From contig CAXXCL010000003.1 of the NCBI GenBank assembly GCA_963668615.2, forward strand, positions 682,001 to 746,000: DNA of 64,000 bases, written 5' to 3'. Source of the DNA: JAAYPI01 sp963668615 (GTDB lineage Bacteria > Bacteroidota > Bacteroidia > Bacteroidales > Paludibacteraceae). Of the stretch, positions 47,763 through 57,500 are shown in pieces. Made by a program: the position numbers and the translations under genes. The notes under the pieces were generated by a model, which saw nothing but the letters and a program-made list of their open reading frames with translations, did no database searches and had not been told where the DNA came from. Within the stretch, counting starts at the first letter, position 1. The number at the start of each line of letters is the position of its first letter.

Positions 47763-50700
47763 TTATTTGTAGTTTCCTGTCGCCTGCAAATAATTGGCTA
47801 TTTTAATATTATAATTACATAGAGCCTCAGTATGTTGATTTAATGCATCTTGATACAATGCTTGAGCCTCCAATAGGTCGGACATAGAAACTATTCCTCC
47901 TTTATAATTGTCATTTACAACTTTTAAGTTTTCTTTTGCCTGTTCTATCGAACTTTGGGCAATGCCAATCTGGAAATATGTCTCATTTAGTTCATTTTCT
48001 GCCTGTTCTACTTGTAAAGCTAATAATTCGGTTACTTCTTCCAACTTAGTTTGTGCTTGAGCCTTTTTTATTTTTGCTTCTTTTACTTTATGAGAAGTGC
48101 CCCACCAGTCGGAAATAGGTACAGAAACCGAAACAAATGCCAATGCATTAGTAGAAGTGGCATCCATGGCATCCATAGCAAGACCTACAGCCCCAATGGA
48201 AATTTGAGGCAAGGCTTCCCCAAAAGCCAATTTTCTTTGTAATTCTTCCGCCTCAACCGCTTTATTCAACATTTGAACTTCCAATCTCTCATGTCCGGAA
48301 GTATTGTTGAATACACCGGATGGCAAAATGGGTTCTTCCATTGTTCGATTCAAAACAAATGTTGAATCATAGGTTATTCCTACATGTTGACACAAAGCTC
48401 TCATTGACAAATTAATTCCATTTTTCAGCTTTAATTTATTGACTTTCAATTCATTTATTTTAAGCTGCACTTTCAATAAATCACTTCTTTGCGTCAAACC
48501 TGCTTTTACCGCCACATTAACGTCTTTCAACAAACAATTCAATAATTCTTCGTAGCTATTAATGGTGGTCATTTTTTCTTGCAAGGAAATAGTTGTCCAG
48601 TATAGGTTCTCAGTTTTCAACAATACCTCTTCGGTGGTTAACTGTTGTTGTTGAACGTCTACTTCTTGTCCAATTTTAGCCAATTTATTTCCATTGACAA
48701 CCCTACCACCTACAAAAACCGGTTGTAATATAGTAATATTTGCGACATTCATATAATCCAATACTCCAATTGGAATAGAAGGTACATAAGCAAACTGTGT
48801 AGGAGCAACTAAATTTGCGGGATTTCCATCATACACCGGAAGATTCATCGATGGTATCGATCCCTTAATCAAATAATCGGATGAACGCATAGAAACCCCC
48901 ATTGCACTAATTTTGGGAAAATAATTTGTAAAAGCATTCTTTTTAACTTCCGAAGATCTTTCCGTGTCAAATTTAGCACTTTTTATCTTTTTATTATTTT
49001 CTAGAGCTAAGTTTTTACATGAATCTAATGAAAGAACGTTTGGCTGGGCTTTTACTGAGCTAGGTACCCAACAACATCCAAGAACAATCATTGCACCAAT
49101 GACAGGAACAATAAGATTATTATAAGGGATATGCTTTTTTACGCCTATTTTATTAGGTTTATCTCTATAAATAACGCTATATAGAACAGGAAGAATAAAT
49201 AAAGTTAAGACCATAGACACCAACAATCCAAAACAAATAACCGTTCCAAGAGGTCCCCAAAGTGGAGAGCGACTTATAATCATAGGAATTACCCCTACCG
49301 ATGCTGCCGCCGAAGTAAGAAAGATAGGACGCATACGTCGTTTTCCGGCAGCCAAAGCGGCTTCTTTTACCCCAAACCCTTGTACAACTCTTAATTCCTG
49401 TAAATAATCAATTAAAATGATGCCGTTACGAACAACAATACCGCACAAACTAGTAATACCAATAAATCCGGTAAGACTGAAAGGATACCCCATTAGAAAT
49501 AAACCGATGGCTGCTCCAGGTAATCCTAACAGCATGGTGGACATAATAAGCGATGCCAATTTTACTTTTTTAAATTGAAACAATAAAATGAAGAAAATAA
49601 TTATAATACTGACAATCAAGGCATAAGCCATAGGAACAAAAGCTTCTTGTTGTCCTTCATAGTCTCCCCCGTAAGTTATGGAAACTCCCTCAGGTAACTT
49701 CAGGTTATCTATTTTCGGTTTTACTTTTGATAGAATGTTTGAAGCCATTACTGTAGCATCAACATCCATTTGAACGGTTATCGTTCGGGTTCCATTCCGA
49801 TGAAGAATTTTTCCTTCTGTCCATTCGGGTGAGAATTTGGCAAATGACCTTAATGGTAAGGAAGAAAAACTCATAGGAGAAGTAATGGTTTGATTGCCAA
49901 TACAATTTATATCTTTTTTCTCACCATTGTCTTGTTTTAATTCGACAGAAACAGGATAGTCGTCTTCCCAAATGGTAGTTAACGGAATACCATTTAAGCC
50001 TATCATAAGAGACGTGGCAACAAGTCCTTTGGAATATCCCATACGAGTTGCTTTGTCTTTTTCAATATCGACCTTTATACTTTGTTGCTTTTGGTCCCAA
50101 TCATCGTGCAACCACACAATTCCCGGAACAGGTTTAAGAATATCTCGTACCTGACTTTCAACATTTCTCAGGTCGCTAATGGAATCGCCTGAAATACGTA
50201 TTTCGATGGGGTATTTACTTGGCTGTAAAGCAAGTATTTTCCATTTAACATGGGCATTAGGAAATGCATCTTTAAATTTTTCGTTATATTCTTTACAGAT
50301 AGCCCTTGTTGACGCATTATCAATTGTATTAACCATCAGTTGTCCATAGTTTGAAGAGGGCATTTGAGGAGCATATACAGTATGAAACCTCGGAGAGCTT
50401 GTCCCGATGAAACTAGTTACAGTAGTTACTCTTTTATCTTTTTCCAGTGCCGCTGCCAACGTATTCATAACTTTTGCAGTAACATTTAAAGAAGTTCCTT
50501 GATCGAGATACACTTCCACGGCAAATTGATTTCTTTCAACTTCGGGAAACAATCGTTGATCTAAATTTTTAAATAAAAAGAGACCTAACATTACGACCCC
50601 TAAACCTAATCCAATAGTAATTTTTGGTTGTTTAAATGCTTTTTCCAGAATTTTGTCAAATATTCTTTGCATCCAATCCAAAAATGTTTTTTTGGAGGGT

Positions 50701-52220
50701 CCTTCCTCATTTGGAACTTTCAATCCTTTTTTGATGAAAAAGAAATTAAGAAACGGAACAACAAAGAGGGCAACAAGTACAGAAACAACCAATGCAATAC
50801 AAATTGTCATGGGTAAATCACGCACAAAGTCGCCTGCCGTTCCCGGGAGCATGATTCCAAGAGGAATATATACCACACAAATGGCCATAGTAGCGGTAAT
50901 AATGGGAGTAACCAATTCACGAGCACTTTTTATGGCAGCATGCCACGAGGACATACCATGATCTTTTTTGTCAATGTAGTTATCTATTACAACAATGGAA
51001 TTATCAACAATCATTCCGAGTACAATAATTAAACCTGCTAATGAAACGGTATTTAATTCCACCCCAAAGAAATATAGAAAACCTAAGGTAATAAGTACCG
51101 ATATAGGTACAGTCAAGCCCGCTATGGAGGCTACTTTTTTAGGAAGCAAAAGCATTACAACCAATATTACAGCAACAATTGCAATTAAAAATTCCCGCAT
51201 AAAATCGGAAACGGAATCGTCGACATATTTTGGCAAATTTGAAATAACATTGACTTTAATATCTTGTGGACAAGTCTTCTTGAACTTTGTTAAAGCAGCT
51301 TGAACGTCCTTTCCAAATTCTACGATGTTATTTCCCGTTTGCATTTCCAGTGAAAGGAGAATTGTTTTTTTACCATTCTGCCGGATGTAATTTTCAGGGT
51401 CTTCATCTCTACGCTCTATTCGGGCTATGTCTTTTAATCTGACAACACCACCTTGCGGATCAGAAAAAACAATTTGGTCGGACAAATCTTTTTCCGACTC
51501 AAAATTTGGAGGGAAATGTACATACAAATCCGTCTCTGGGGTTTTCAATTTTCCTGCAGGCGAAATTATTCCATTCGGCATGTAAGAAGAAAGCAGGGAA
51601 ATAGATTTTATGTTGTATTCATTGAGTTTCTCCGGTTCTACATTGACATAAATTTTCTCTTTTTGTAAGCCATACTCTTTTATTTTTGATACGGCGGGAA
51701 TTTTCCGACATTCAGATTTGAGTTTTTTTAGTTCATTCTCCATGTCTTTATATCCCTTTGTATCGGAAGAAAGCGTAATTAACAAAGCTGAAGTATCCCC
51801 AAAATCGCTGTTTGCCATTAAAGCCACCACACCCGGAGGTAAGGTAGATTTGAATTCATTTAGACCATGTTTCAATTTAGACCAAAATTCGTCAGCATCA
51901 GTTACGTTATCATTTAATTCTACGTAAATGATCATCATACCTTCTTTTGACTCAGAATAAGTTTTTGCTTTTTTTACCTCTTTAAACCCAAATATATAGT
52001 TTTCCACCTGTTTGGTAAGTTGCTCTTCCACTTCTTCGGAAGTTGCTCCCGGATATACCCCAATGACTAATCCTTGTCTTATAGTAAATTTCGGGAACTC
52101 ATTGCGAGGCATTTTTAATAATGCAACAACCCCTATCATGACAAATACTGTTACCAAAATATTTGTAATATTGTGATAACGCATCGCCCAGCCTATAAAG
52201 CCTATTTTTTTCTGTTTCAT
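47763..52220 (-). CDS. Fused RND efflux permease and TolC-family outer membrane channel
   Basis: This 1485-residue polypeptide holds two complete components. Residues 1-~1025 are an RND permease ending PVLYSVIYRDKPNK. Its TM4 motif is GMIVDNSIVVIDN (near 405; second Asp of the AcrB pair is Asn) and its TM10 motif is GIVVRNGIILIDYL (near 930; Arg instead of Lys). A linker with a hydrophobic stretch follows (NNLIVPVIGAMIVLGCC) with a possible signal peptidase site after SVKA near 1060. Residues ~1060-1485 are a whole TolC-like protein (VLSLDSCKNLALENNKKIKS ... YKGGIVSMSDLLEAQALYQD). No stop or frameshift separates them. The adaptor gene ends 2 bases upstream. Either the protein is cut at the linker or it stays joined. 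Confidence 0.92.
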   Translation of the reverse strand: MKQKKIGFIGWAMRYHNITNILVTVFVMIGVVALLKMPRNEFPKFTIRQGLVIGVYPGATSEEVEEQLTKQVENYIFGFKEVKKAKTYSESKEGMMIIYVELNDNVTDADEFWSKLKHGLNEFKSTLPPGVVALMANSDFGDTSALLITLSSDTKGYKDMENELKKLKSECRKIPAVSKIKEYGLQKEKIYVNVEPEKLNEYNIKSISLLSSYMPNGIISPAGKLKTPETDLYVHFPPNFESEKDLSDQIVFSDPQGGVVRLKDIARIERRDEDPENYIRQNGKKTILLSLEMQTGNNIVEFGKDVQAALTKFKKTCPQDIKVNVISNLPKYVDDSVSDFMREFLIAIVAVILVVMLLLPKKVASIAGLTVPISVLITLGFLYFFGVELNTVSLAGLIIVLGMIVDNSIVVIDNYIDKKDHGMSSWHAAIKSARELVTPIITATMAICVVYIPLGIMLPGTAGDFVRDLPMTICIALVVSVLVALFVVPFLNFFFIKKGLKVPNEEGPSKKTFLDWMQRIFDKILEKAFKQPKITIGLGLGVVMLGLFLFKNLDQRLFPEVERNQFAVEVYLDQGTSLNVTAKVMNTLAAALEKDKRVTTVTSFIGTSSPRFHTVYAPQMPSSNYGQLMVNTIDNASTRAICKEYNEKFKDAFPNAHVKWKILALQPSKYPIEIRISGDSISDLRNVESQVRDILKPVPGIVWLHDDWDQKQQSIKVDIEKDKATRMGYSKGLVATSLMIGLNGIPLTTIWEDDYPVSVELKQDNGEKKDINCIGNQTITSPMSFSSLPLRSFAKFSPEWTEGKILHRNGTRTITVQMDVDATVMASNILSKVKPKIDNLKLPEGVSITYGGDYEGQQEAFVPMAYALIVSIIIIFFILLFQFKKVKLASLIMSTMLLGLPGAAIGLFLMGYPFSLTGFIGITSLCGIVVRNGIILIDYLQELRVVQGFGVKEAALAAGKRRMRPIFLTSAAASVGVIPMIISRSPLWGPLGTVICFGLLVSMVLTLFILPVLYSVIYRDKPNKIGVKKHIPYNNLIVPVIGAMIVLGCCWVPSSVKAQPNVLSLDSCKNLALENNKKIKSAKFDTERSSEVKKNAFTNYFPKISAMGVSMRSSDYLIKGSIPSMNLPVYDGNPANLVAPTQFAYVPSIPIGVLDYMNVANITILQPVFVGGRVVNGNKLAKIGQEVDVQQQQLTTEEVLLKTENLYWTTISLQEKMTTINSYEELLNCLLKDVNVAVKAGLTQRSDLLKVQLKINELKVNKLKLKNGINLSMRALCQHVGITYDSTFVLNRTMEEPILPSGVFNNTSGHERLEVQMLNKAVEAEELQRKLAFGEALPQISIGAVGLAMDAMDATSTNALAFVSVSVPISDWWGTSHKVKEAKIKKAQAQTKLEEVTELLALQVEQAENELNETYFQIGIAQSSIEQAKENLKVVNDNYKGGIVSMSDLLEAQALYQDALNQHTEALCNYNIKIANYLQATGNYK

Positions 52221-52222
52221 AA

Positions 52223-53248
52223 TTAAAGGCTTATTTTAGAGTTATCCGACAATTTTTGTTTCCCTTCACACACTACCTTTTCTCCTAACGATAACCCTGA
52301 AAGAATCTCAATATCACTGTTTTGATAGTTACCGACTTGTATAATTCGTTTATTTACTTTTTTATTAGGAACATCAACCACATACACAAATTTACTATTA
52401 TCCTTGTCAATATCTACAGCAGAATAGGGTACTGCCACAATTTCTTTATTAACTGCAATATTTAATTTCACATCGCATACCATGCCGGGTTTAAGCACCA
52501 ATCCCTGATTTTTTACCGTAATTTTTACGTCATAGGTTCGCGAAACCTGATTGGCAACGACTCCCACAGAGGTTACTACACCCTGAAATAATTGATCGTT
52601 AAGAGCTGAAACCCTAAACGTTGCTACCAAACCTTTTTTTATCTTACCAATTTCGTTTTCGGGCACTGCAATTTTCACATACACATTTTCTATCTTGACC
52701 AATTCCAATGGATTTATCACACTTCCAATAGACGACATTCCCGGTTCAATGTTTCTTTTTCCAATTACGCCATTGTCGGGAGAATATAAATTTGTCTTCT
52801 TCAAATTCGTTTTCGCTATCGCCAAAGAAGATTTTGCCTGTTGTAAATTCGATTCCATTTCTACCCATTTAATTTCGGGCAAACTGCCATTGTCATGTAC
52901 CTCTTTTAATCGATTATAAGCATCCATTGCCTGTTGGTATTTCGCATTGGTCAGTTCGTACATACTTTGAGCATCTGCCTTATCAACAGTTGCCAACAAT
53001 TGACCTTTATGCACAACATCTCCAACTTGCACAAAAATTTGCTCCACGGTACCTGTCATTTGAAAACTAAGGGGTATAGTTTGCGAAGGTTCTATTGTAC
53101 CACTATATTGCAAAAAGGGAGTTCCAAGAACTTTCTTTACTTCGGCTATTTGCACTTTTGCAGGAGACTGTGATTCGTCGGATGCAGTTTTTGGGCTACA
53201 ACTTGTAAGCATAATTACGACAAAAAAGAAATAAGTTATTCTTTTCAT
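52223..53248 (-). CDS. RND efflux periplasmic adaptor lipoprotein
   Basis: This 341-residue membrane-fusion protein is anchored by a lipobox (IMLTSC, Cys17). It shows the lipoyl half FVQVGDVVHKGQLLATVDKA, a helical hairpin around residues 95-145, the second lipoyl half NLYSPDNGVIGKRNIEPGM, a beta-barrel and a membrane-proximal domain (YSAVDIDKDNSKFVYVVDV). It is the partner of the fused permease-channel, whose start lies 2 bases after its stop. Unlike the adaptor of the first efflux operon it is a lipoprotein. Confidence 0.92.
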   Translation of the reverse strand: MKRITYFFFVVIMLTSCSPKTASDESQSPAKVQIAEVKKVLGTPFLQYSGTIEPSQTIPLSFQMTGTVEQIFVQVGDVVHKGQLLATVDKADAQSMYELTNAKYQQAMDAYNRLKEVHDNGSLPEIKWVEMESNLQQAKSSLAIAKTNLKKTNLYSPDNGVIGKRNIEPGMSSIGSVINPLELVKIENVYVKIAVPENEIGKIKKGLVATFRVSALNDQLFQGVVTSVGVVANQVSRTYDVKITVKNQGLVLKPGMVCDVKLNIAVNKEIVAVPYSAVDIDKDNSKFVYVVDVPNKKVNKRIIQVGNYQNSDIEILSGLSLGEKVVCEGKQKLSDNSKISL

Positions 53249-53339
53249 ATAAATTCGATTATTGAGAGAATTATTTAAATGGTTAGTTAATATATAGAAG
53301 GAATGGTTTTTTTTGAAAAGTGTAGAAAATTTATACCTA

Positions 53340-53597
53340 TCAATTCGGTGGCGTTTTAGATGGCAAATTTTGTTCTATAAAATCACATAATTCCGCTACT
53401 GATTTTTTACTCAAGAAGAAATCATCCGAAAAAGAAATTCCAAATTGGTTCTCAATATATGTCAAAAGATAAAGAGTATCACAACTATCAAAACCCAATT
53501 CTTGAAGGCTTAACTCATAAGAGACAGAAGTTTTTTCATCTGCTAAAGCCCATTTTAAGATGGATTCTATTTCCGTTTCAATTTGTTTCTTTTCCAT
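53340..53597 (-). CDS. Stand-alone acyl carrier protein
   Basis: This 85-residue acidic four-helix protein has the phosphopantetheine attachment serine at position 38 in ELGFDSCDTLYLL. It differs from the housekeeping AcpP consensus (LGADSLDTVEL), suggesting a specialised carrier, for example for an aryl polyene, a resorcinol pigment or another lipid. It sits between a TetR regulator and a fused RND pump, with no ketosynthase or ligase in view. Start chosen at MEKKQIETEIES; the longer frame begins in A/T-rich leader sequence. The neighbourhood suggests that the pump or regulator handles a lipid or acyl product. Confidence 0.85.
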   Translation of the reverse strand: MEKKQIETEIESILKWALADEKTSVSYELSLQELGFDSCDTLYLLTYIENQFGISFSDDFFLSKKSVAELCDFIEQNLPSKTPPN

Positions 53598-53683
53598 TTT
53601 ATAAAAAATAAATATTTTTAAAAACGATTTTCGTTTTTGAGTCGATAGAAAAACAAAAAAAATATTGATACACAAAGAACAAA

Positions 53684-54310
53684 CTATGCTTTCAACCCTC
53701 TCTGAAGAAGATTCACCAAAGCATTCACCTTATTTCCCTTATCAGAAAAATTTACCCCTTTTCCCTCATTAAAAAATAAATCAATGGCTATACCCCTTAT
53801 AGAAGCAATTATCACGCAAGACACCAAGTCAATACTTTCCTTTATTTCTGCGGTAAATTCTTTATTTTCAAGTCCCAAGAGCAAAATATCTTTGACTATT
53901 TGCTTTTCTCTATTACTATATTCTTTCAGTGGCTCTATCATTGACGGGCGATAAAAAGAGACATCTCCTTCTTTAAAGACCTCTTCTTTCATTACCCCAT
54001 AAAGATTGACCTTGCTTTTTAAACTATCGAACGAAAAATTTAAATATATCTTTAATTTCTCTACTGCTGAAGACGCCTTTTGTGTTGCCTCAAAAACAGA
54101 ATTAACAACTTCATCGGCTTCCCGAATTATTACATCCTGAAAAACCTCATTTTTGCTCTTATAGTAATAATATAGTGTACTTTTGCCCTTTCCTATAGCC
54201 CTGGCAATATCTTCCATCGTAGTTTTTTGAAAACCATATTGTTGAAACAATTTTTGAGCTGCGGTCAAAAATTCTTCCTTGATTATTTCTTCTTTGGTTA
54301 GTACGCACAT
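53684..54310 (-). CDS. TetR/AcrR-family transcriptional regulator
   Basis: This 208-residue regulator has an N-terminal TetR helix-turn-helix (ILTAAQ-type start EEFLTAAQKLFQQYGFQKTT, then MEDIARAIGKGKSTLYYYYK) and a ligand-binding helical domain of about 140 residues. The start at 54310 is taken because minus-strand TATTTTTG at 54341-54348 looks like the -7 box and covers an in-frame TTG start. It heads the run regulator-ACP-adaptor-permease/channel and probably represses it until an exported compound accumulates. Confidence 0.88.
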   Translation of the reverse strand: MCVLTKEEIIKEEFLTAAQKLFQQYGFQKTTMEDIARAIGKGKSTLYYYYKSKNEVFQDVIIREADEVVNSVFEATQKASSAVEKLKIYLNFSFDSLKSKVNLYGVMKEEVFKEGDVSFYRPSMIEPLKEYSNREKQIVKDILLLGLENKEFTAEIKESIDLVSCVIIASIRGIAIDLFFNEGKGVNFSDKGNKVNALVNLLQRGLKA

Positions 54311-54523
54311 AGTTTTTTCGACTAATTTCGTTTTACGGTGCAAAAATAGAATGTCTTTTCATAAAACACAGCATTTTTAATGTTAAATTTTTAAAAAGTA
54401 ATATTAAAAAGCATTTCCAGCTCTTTAAATCTAATATGGCTAAACGCAATGGTTAATTTATGTTATTTATTCAAAAATAAGGTTGGAAATATATTTTCTA
54501 AAATGTCTTACGGAAGATTTTAG

Positions 54524-54540
54524 GGTGATGTAAAATCACC
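54524..54540 (+). promoter_or_regulatory. Small inverted repeat before the first giant surface protein
   Basis: GGTGAT (54524-54529) and ATCACC (54535-54540) flank a 5-base spacer, ending 26 bases before the ATG. In RNA it would form a short hairpin; in DNA it is a candidate regulator site. The 54344-54566 interval has no other clear signal. Confidence 0.4.
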
Positions 54541-54566
54541 TATGTATCATAAATCAACCTCCTACT

Positions 54567-57500
54567 ATGAAGAAAAGCCTTTTAATTAAAACCACTTTTG
54601 TTGAAAATCATTTGCTTTCGAGAATTAATCAATCAGGACGTCTTATTTATCTATGCTTGTTTATTCTATTTACAAGTTTACTACAAGCAAATAATATCAC
54701 TCAAGGTACAACTTTGTATTTAACTACAGGGGTCTGGGATGACTCCGGAACAGCACGGTTTGCAGCCTATTTTTATGCAGGTACTTCTACTGGAACTTTT
54801 ATGGATATGACTTTAGTGTCTGGCTCTACAGACACCTATGAGGTTACTTCTCCTTCGGAGACCTATACTAATGTGATTTTTTGTCGTATGGATGGTAGTA
54901 CAACTGCCAATAAATGGGCAAATGTATGGAATCAAACAGAGGATTTAGCTTACGATGGGGTTAATAATTTATACATTATCAGTGGTTGGGGAATAACAAA
55001 AAGTACCGGTAGTTGGTCAAGTTATACTCCCCCTAGTACATCTTCTGATCCTTGTACTATCAATACAATAAATCCTAGTTTTGAACTTCCGATTGGTGCA
55101 GAATATTTTATTGATCAAGCAATTGTTCCGGGTTGGAAAACCACAGCTTCCGATGGGGTTATTGAGTTTTGGAGGACAGGAAATGGGTCAGGAGTTGTTC
55201 CTTACGACGGAAGTGCTTTTATCGAATTAAATGCAAATATGGTAGCAGGAGTGTACCAAGATTATGATACACCTAATCCTGTTGTTTTCAATTTCAGTTT
55301 TGCACATAGAGGCAGAGCTGGAACGGACGTGTGTAAGGTTTCTGCCGGACCAGTGGGAGGTCCTTACATACAAATAATAACTGCTTCCGATTCCAATACC
55401 GCTTGGGGAGTTCATACAGGAAGCTATACAGTTCCAGCAAATCAAACGACTACACGTTTCCTTTTTGAATCCGTTTCATCGGTTGGAGGTGCCTCATTAG
55501 GTAATTTTTTAGATGCGATTACTTTTACAGCTACAATTGCTCCTCCATCGGTTTCTGAAGACACCGTTACATATTGTGTAAATGAAACACCTACTACTTT
55601 TAACAATTTGGTAACGGGAGTTAACCTTAAATGGTACACGACAGAAGCAGGCGGAACAGGCAGCTCTGATTTGCCTGTCATTTCTACTACAACTCCCGGT
55701 ACAACTCTTACATACGTTACTCAAACCATAAATGACTGCGAAAGTGCACGTGCTGTAGTAACTGTTGAAGTAAAAAACTGTGTTTCCAATCTAATGAATT
55801 TAACGGTTAATGGTACAAAAAATACCTTTTGTAATGGGACGAATTGTACCTATGAGGGGCCTTCAATCGTCATAAATGAAATAATGCCTGCCCCCAGTTC
55901 GGGCAATGGTTCATTTGTGTCTAAAAATAATTCCGGAATTGGAGGAACAGGGGAATGGGTAGAATTATACAATCCGAATCCTTGCCAAAGCATTGACATA
56001 TCAAACTACCTATTGGGAAACTACACAGAAGAGGGAGCCGCAGCTTTTGCTTTTCCACAAGGCACAGTTGTTCCTGCCGAAGGATTCGTTATTGTAAGAG
56101 GAATAAACGCTCAACCTGTATCTTCGGAAAAGCTGGTACAAAATGGAGGTAACGTAGTGGAAATAGAACTTGAATCTACAACTAGTTCCGTTTGCTGGTC
56201 GAACCCAAATGGAGATGCACGTTTTTGGTTGCCAGATGGTGCAGGGTGGTTAGCCATTTATGATAAAACATTGCAACCACAAGATGCGGTAGCATGGGGA
56301 AATATGTCTCTTTACGCAACGATTTTCAGTGGAAATCCCTGCAACCCGCTTCCTTCTATAGGCACGGTACCAGCTAGTTTTAATGAGATTTCCAGTACTA
56401 AAAAAGATGTTATAACGATTGAGGTATTGGACGGAATGACTTTCCATCGAATGCCGGATGGAGGAGCATGGATGACTAACGCACGATCCAAGCCCGGAAC
56501 TTACGCAACATGTAATAGCACTTGTGCCGAACCATATAGTGGTGGTGGAGGAACTCCCGGCTCTAGCACCTGTACCGGAACAGCCACAGTAACAGCCAGT
56601 GGAGGTACAGCTCCCTATACTTATCGTTGGGATGATCCATTGGCACAAACGACAGCTACAGCTACAGGTTTATGTGCTGGTACATATACAGTAACAGTAA
56701 CGGATGCTACTAATCAAACAAAAACGATTGAGTACACAGTAGCAAATGAGACAAAAACCGCCAGTATAACAGATGAAATTTATCAAGGGCAAAATTATAC
56801 CAAAAATGGATTTAGTCTGCCCGTTCAAACACAAGAAGGAACATTTTCATTCTCCTTAGACACATTAACTACCCTAGGATGCGATAGCACCGTAATATTA
56901 CAACTAACAGTAAAAAAAGCAGAGAAAATACAATTGACAGTAAACGGAACTGAAAATACCGTATGTAATGGAACGGCAACTCCCCCTGTTAGTTGTACCT
57001 ATAATGGACCTTCTATTATTATCAATGAAATCATGGTATGGCCAACTACGGGAGATGGTGCTTTTTATTACAACAATGGCAATTCCGGCGGTGGTGAATG
57101 GGCTGAATTATACAATCCGAATCCGTGTCAAAGCATTGACATTTCGGGTTATTTACTGGGAAATTATACGTCTGAAGGAAGTGGGGCTTTTATTTTTCCT
57201 CCGGGAACAATTGTCCCTGCACAAGGATTCGTTATTGTTAGAGGGCAAACAGCGGCGGCTGTTCCTTCTAGTAGTTTGGTACAAAATGGTGGAAACGTAG
57301 TGGAAATTGTCATTGCATCGGGAAGTACGTATACTTGCATAGAAGCCTGTGCAGGTTGTACAATAGGAGGAAACCGATTTTGGTTACCTGATACAGGGGG
57401 TTGGTTAGCCATATACGATACGAGTAATAATCCTCAAGATGCTATAAGTTGGGGAAGTGCTATCCTTAGTGGAACTCCTTGCAATCCATCAGCCTCCACA

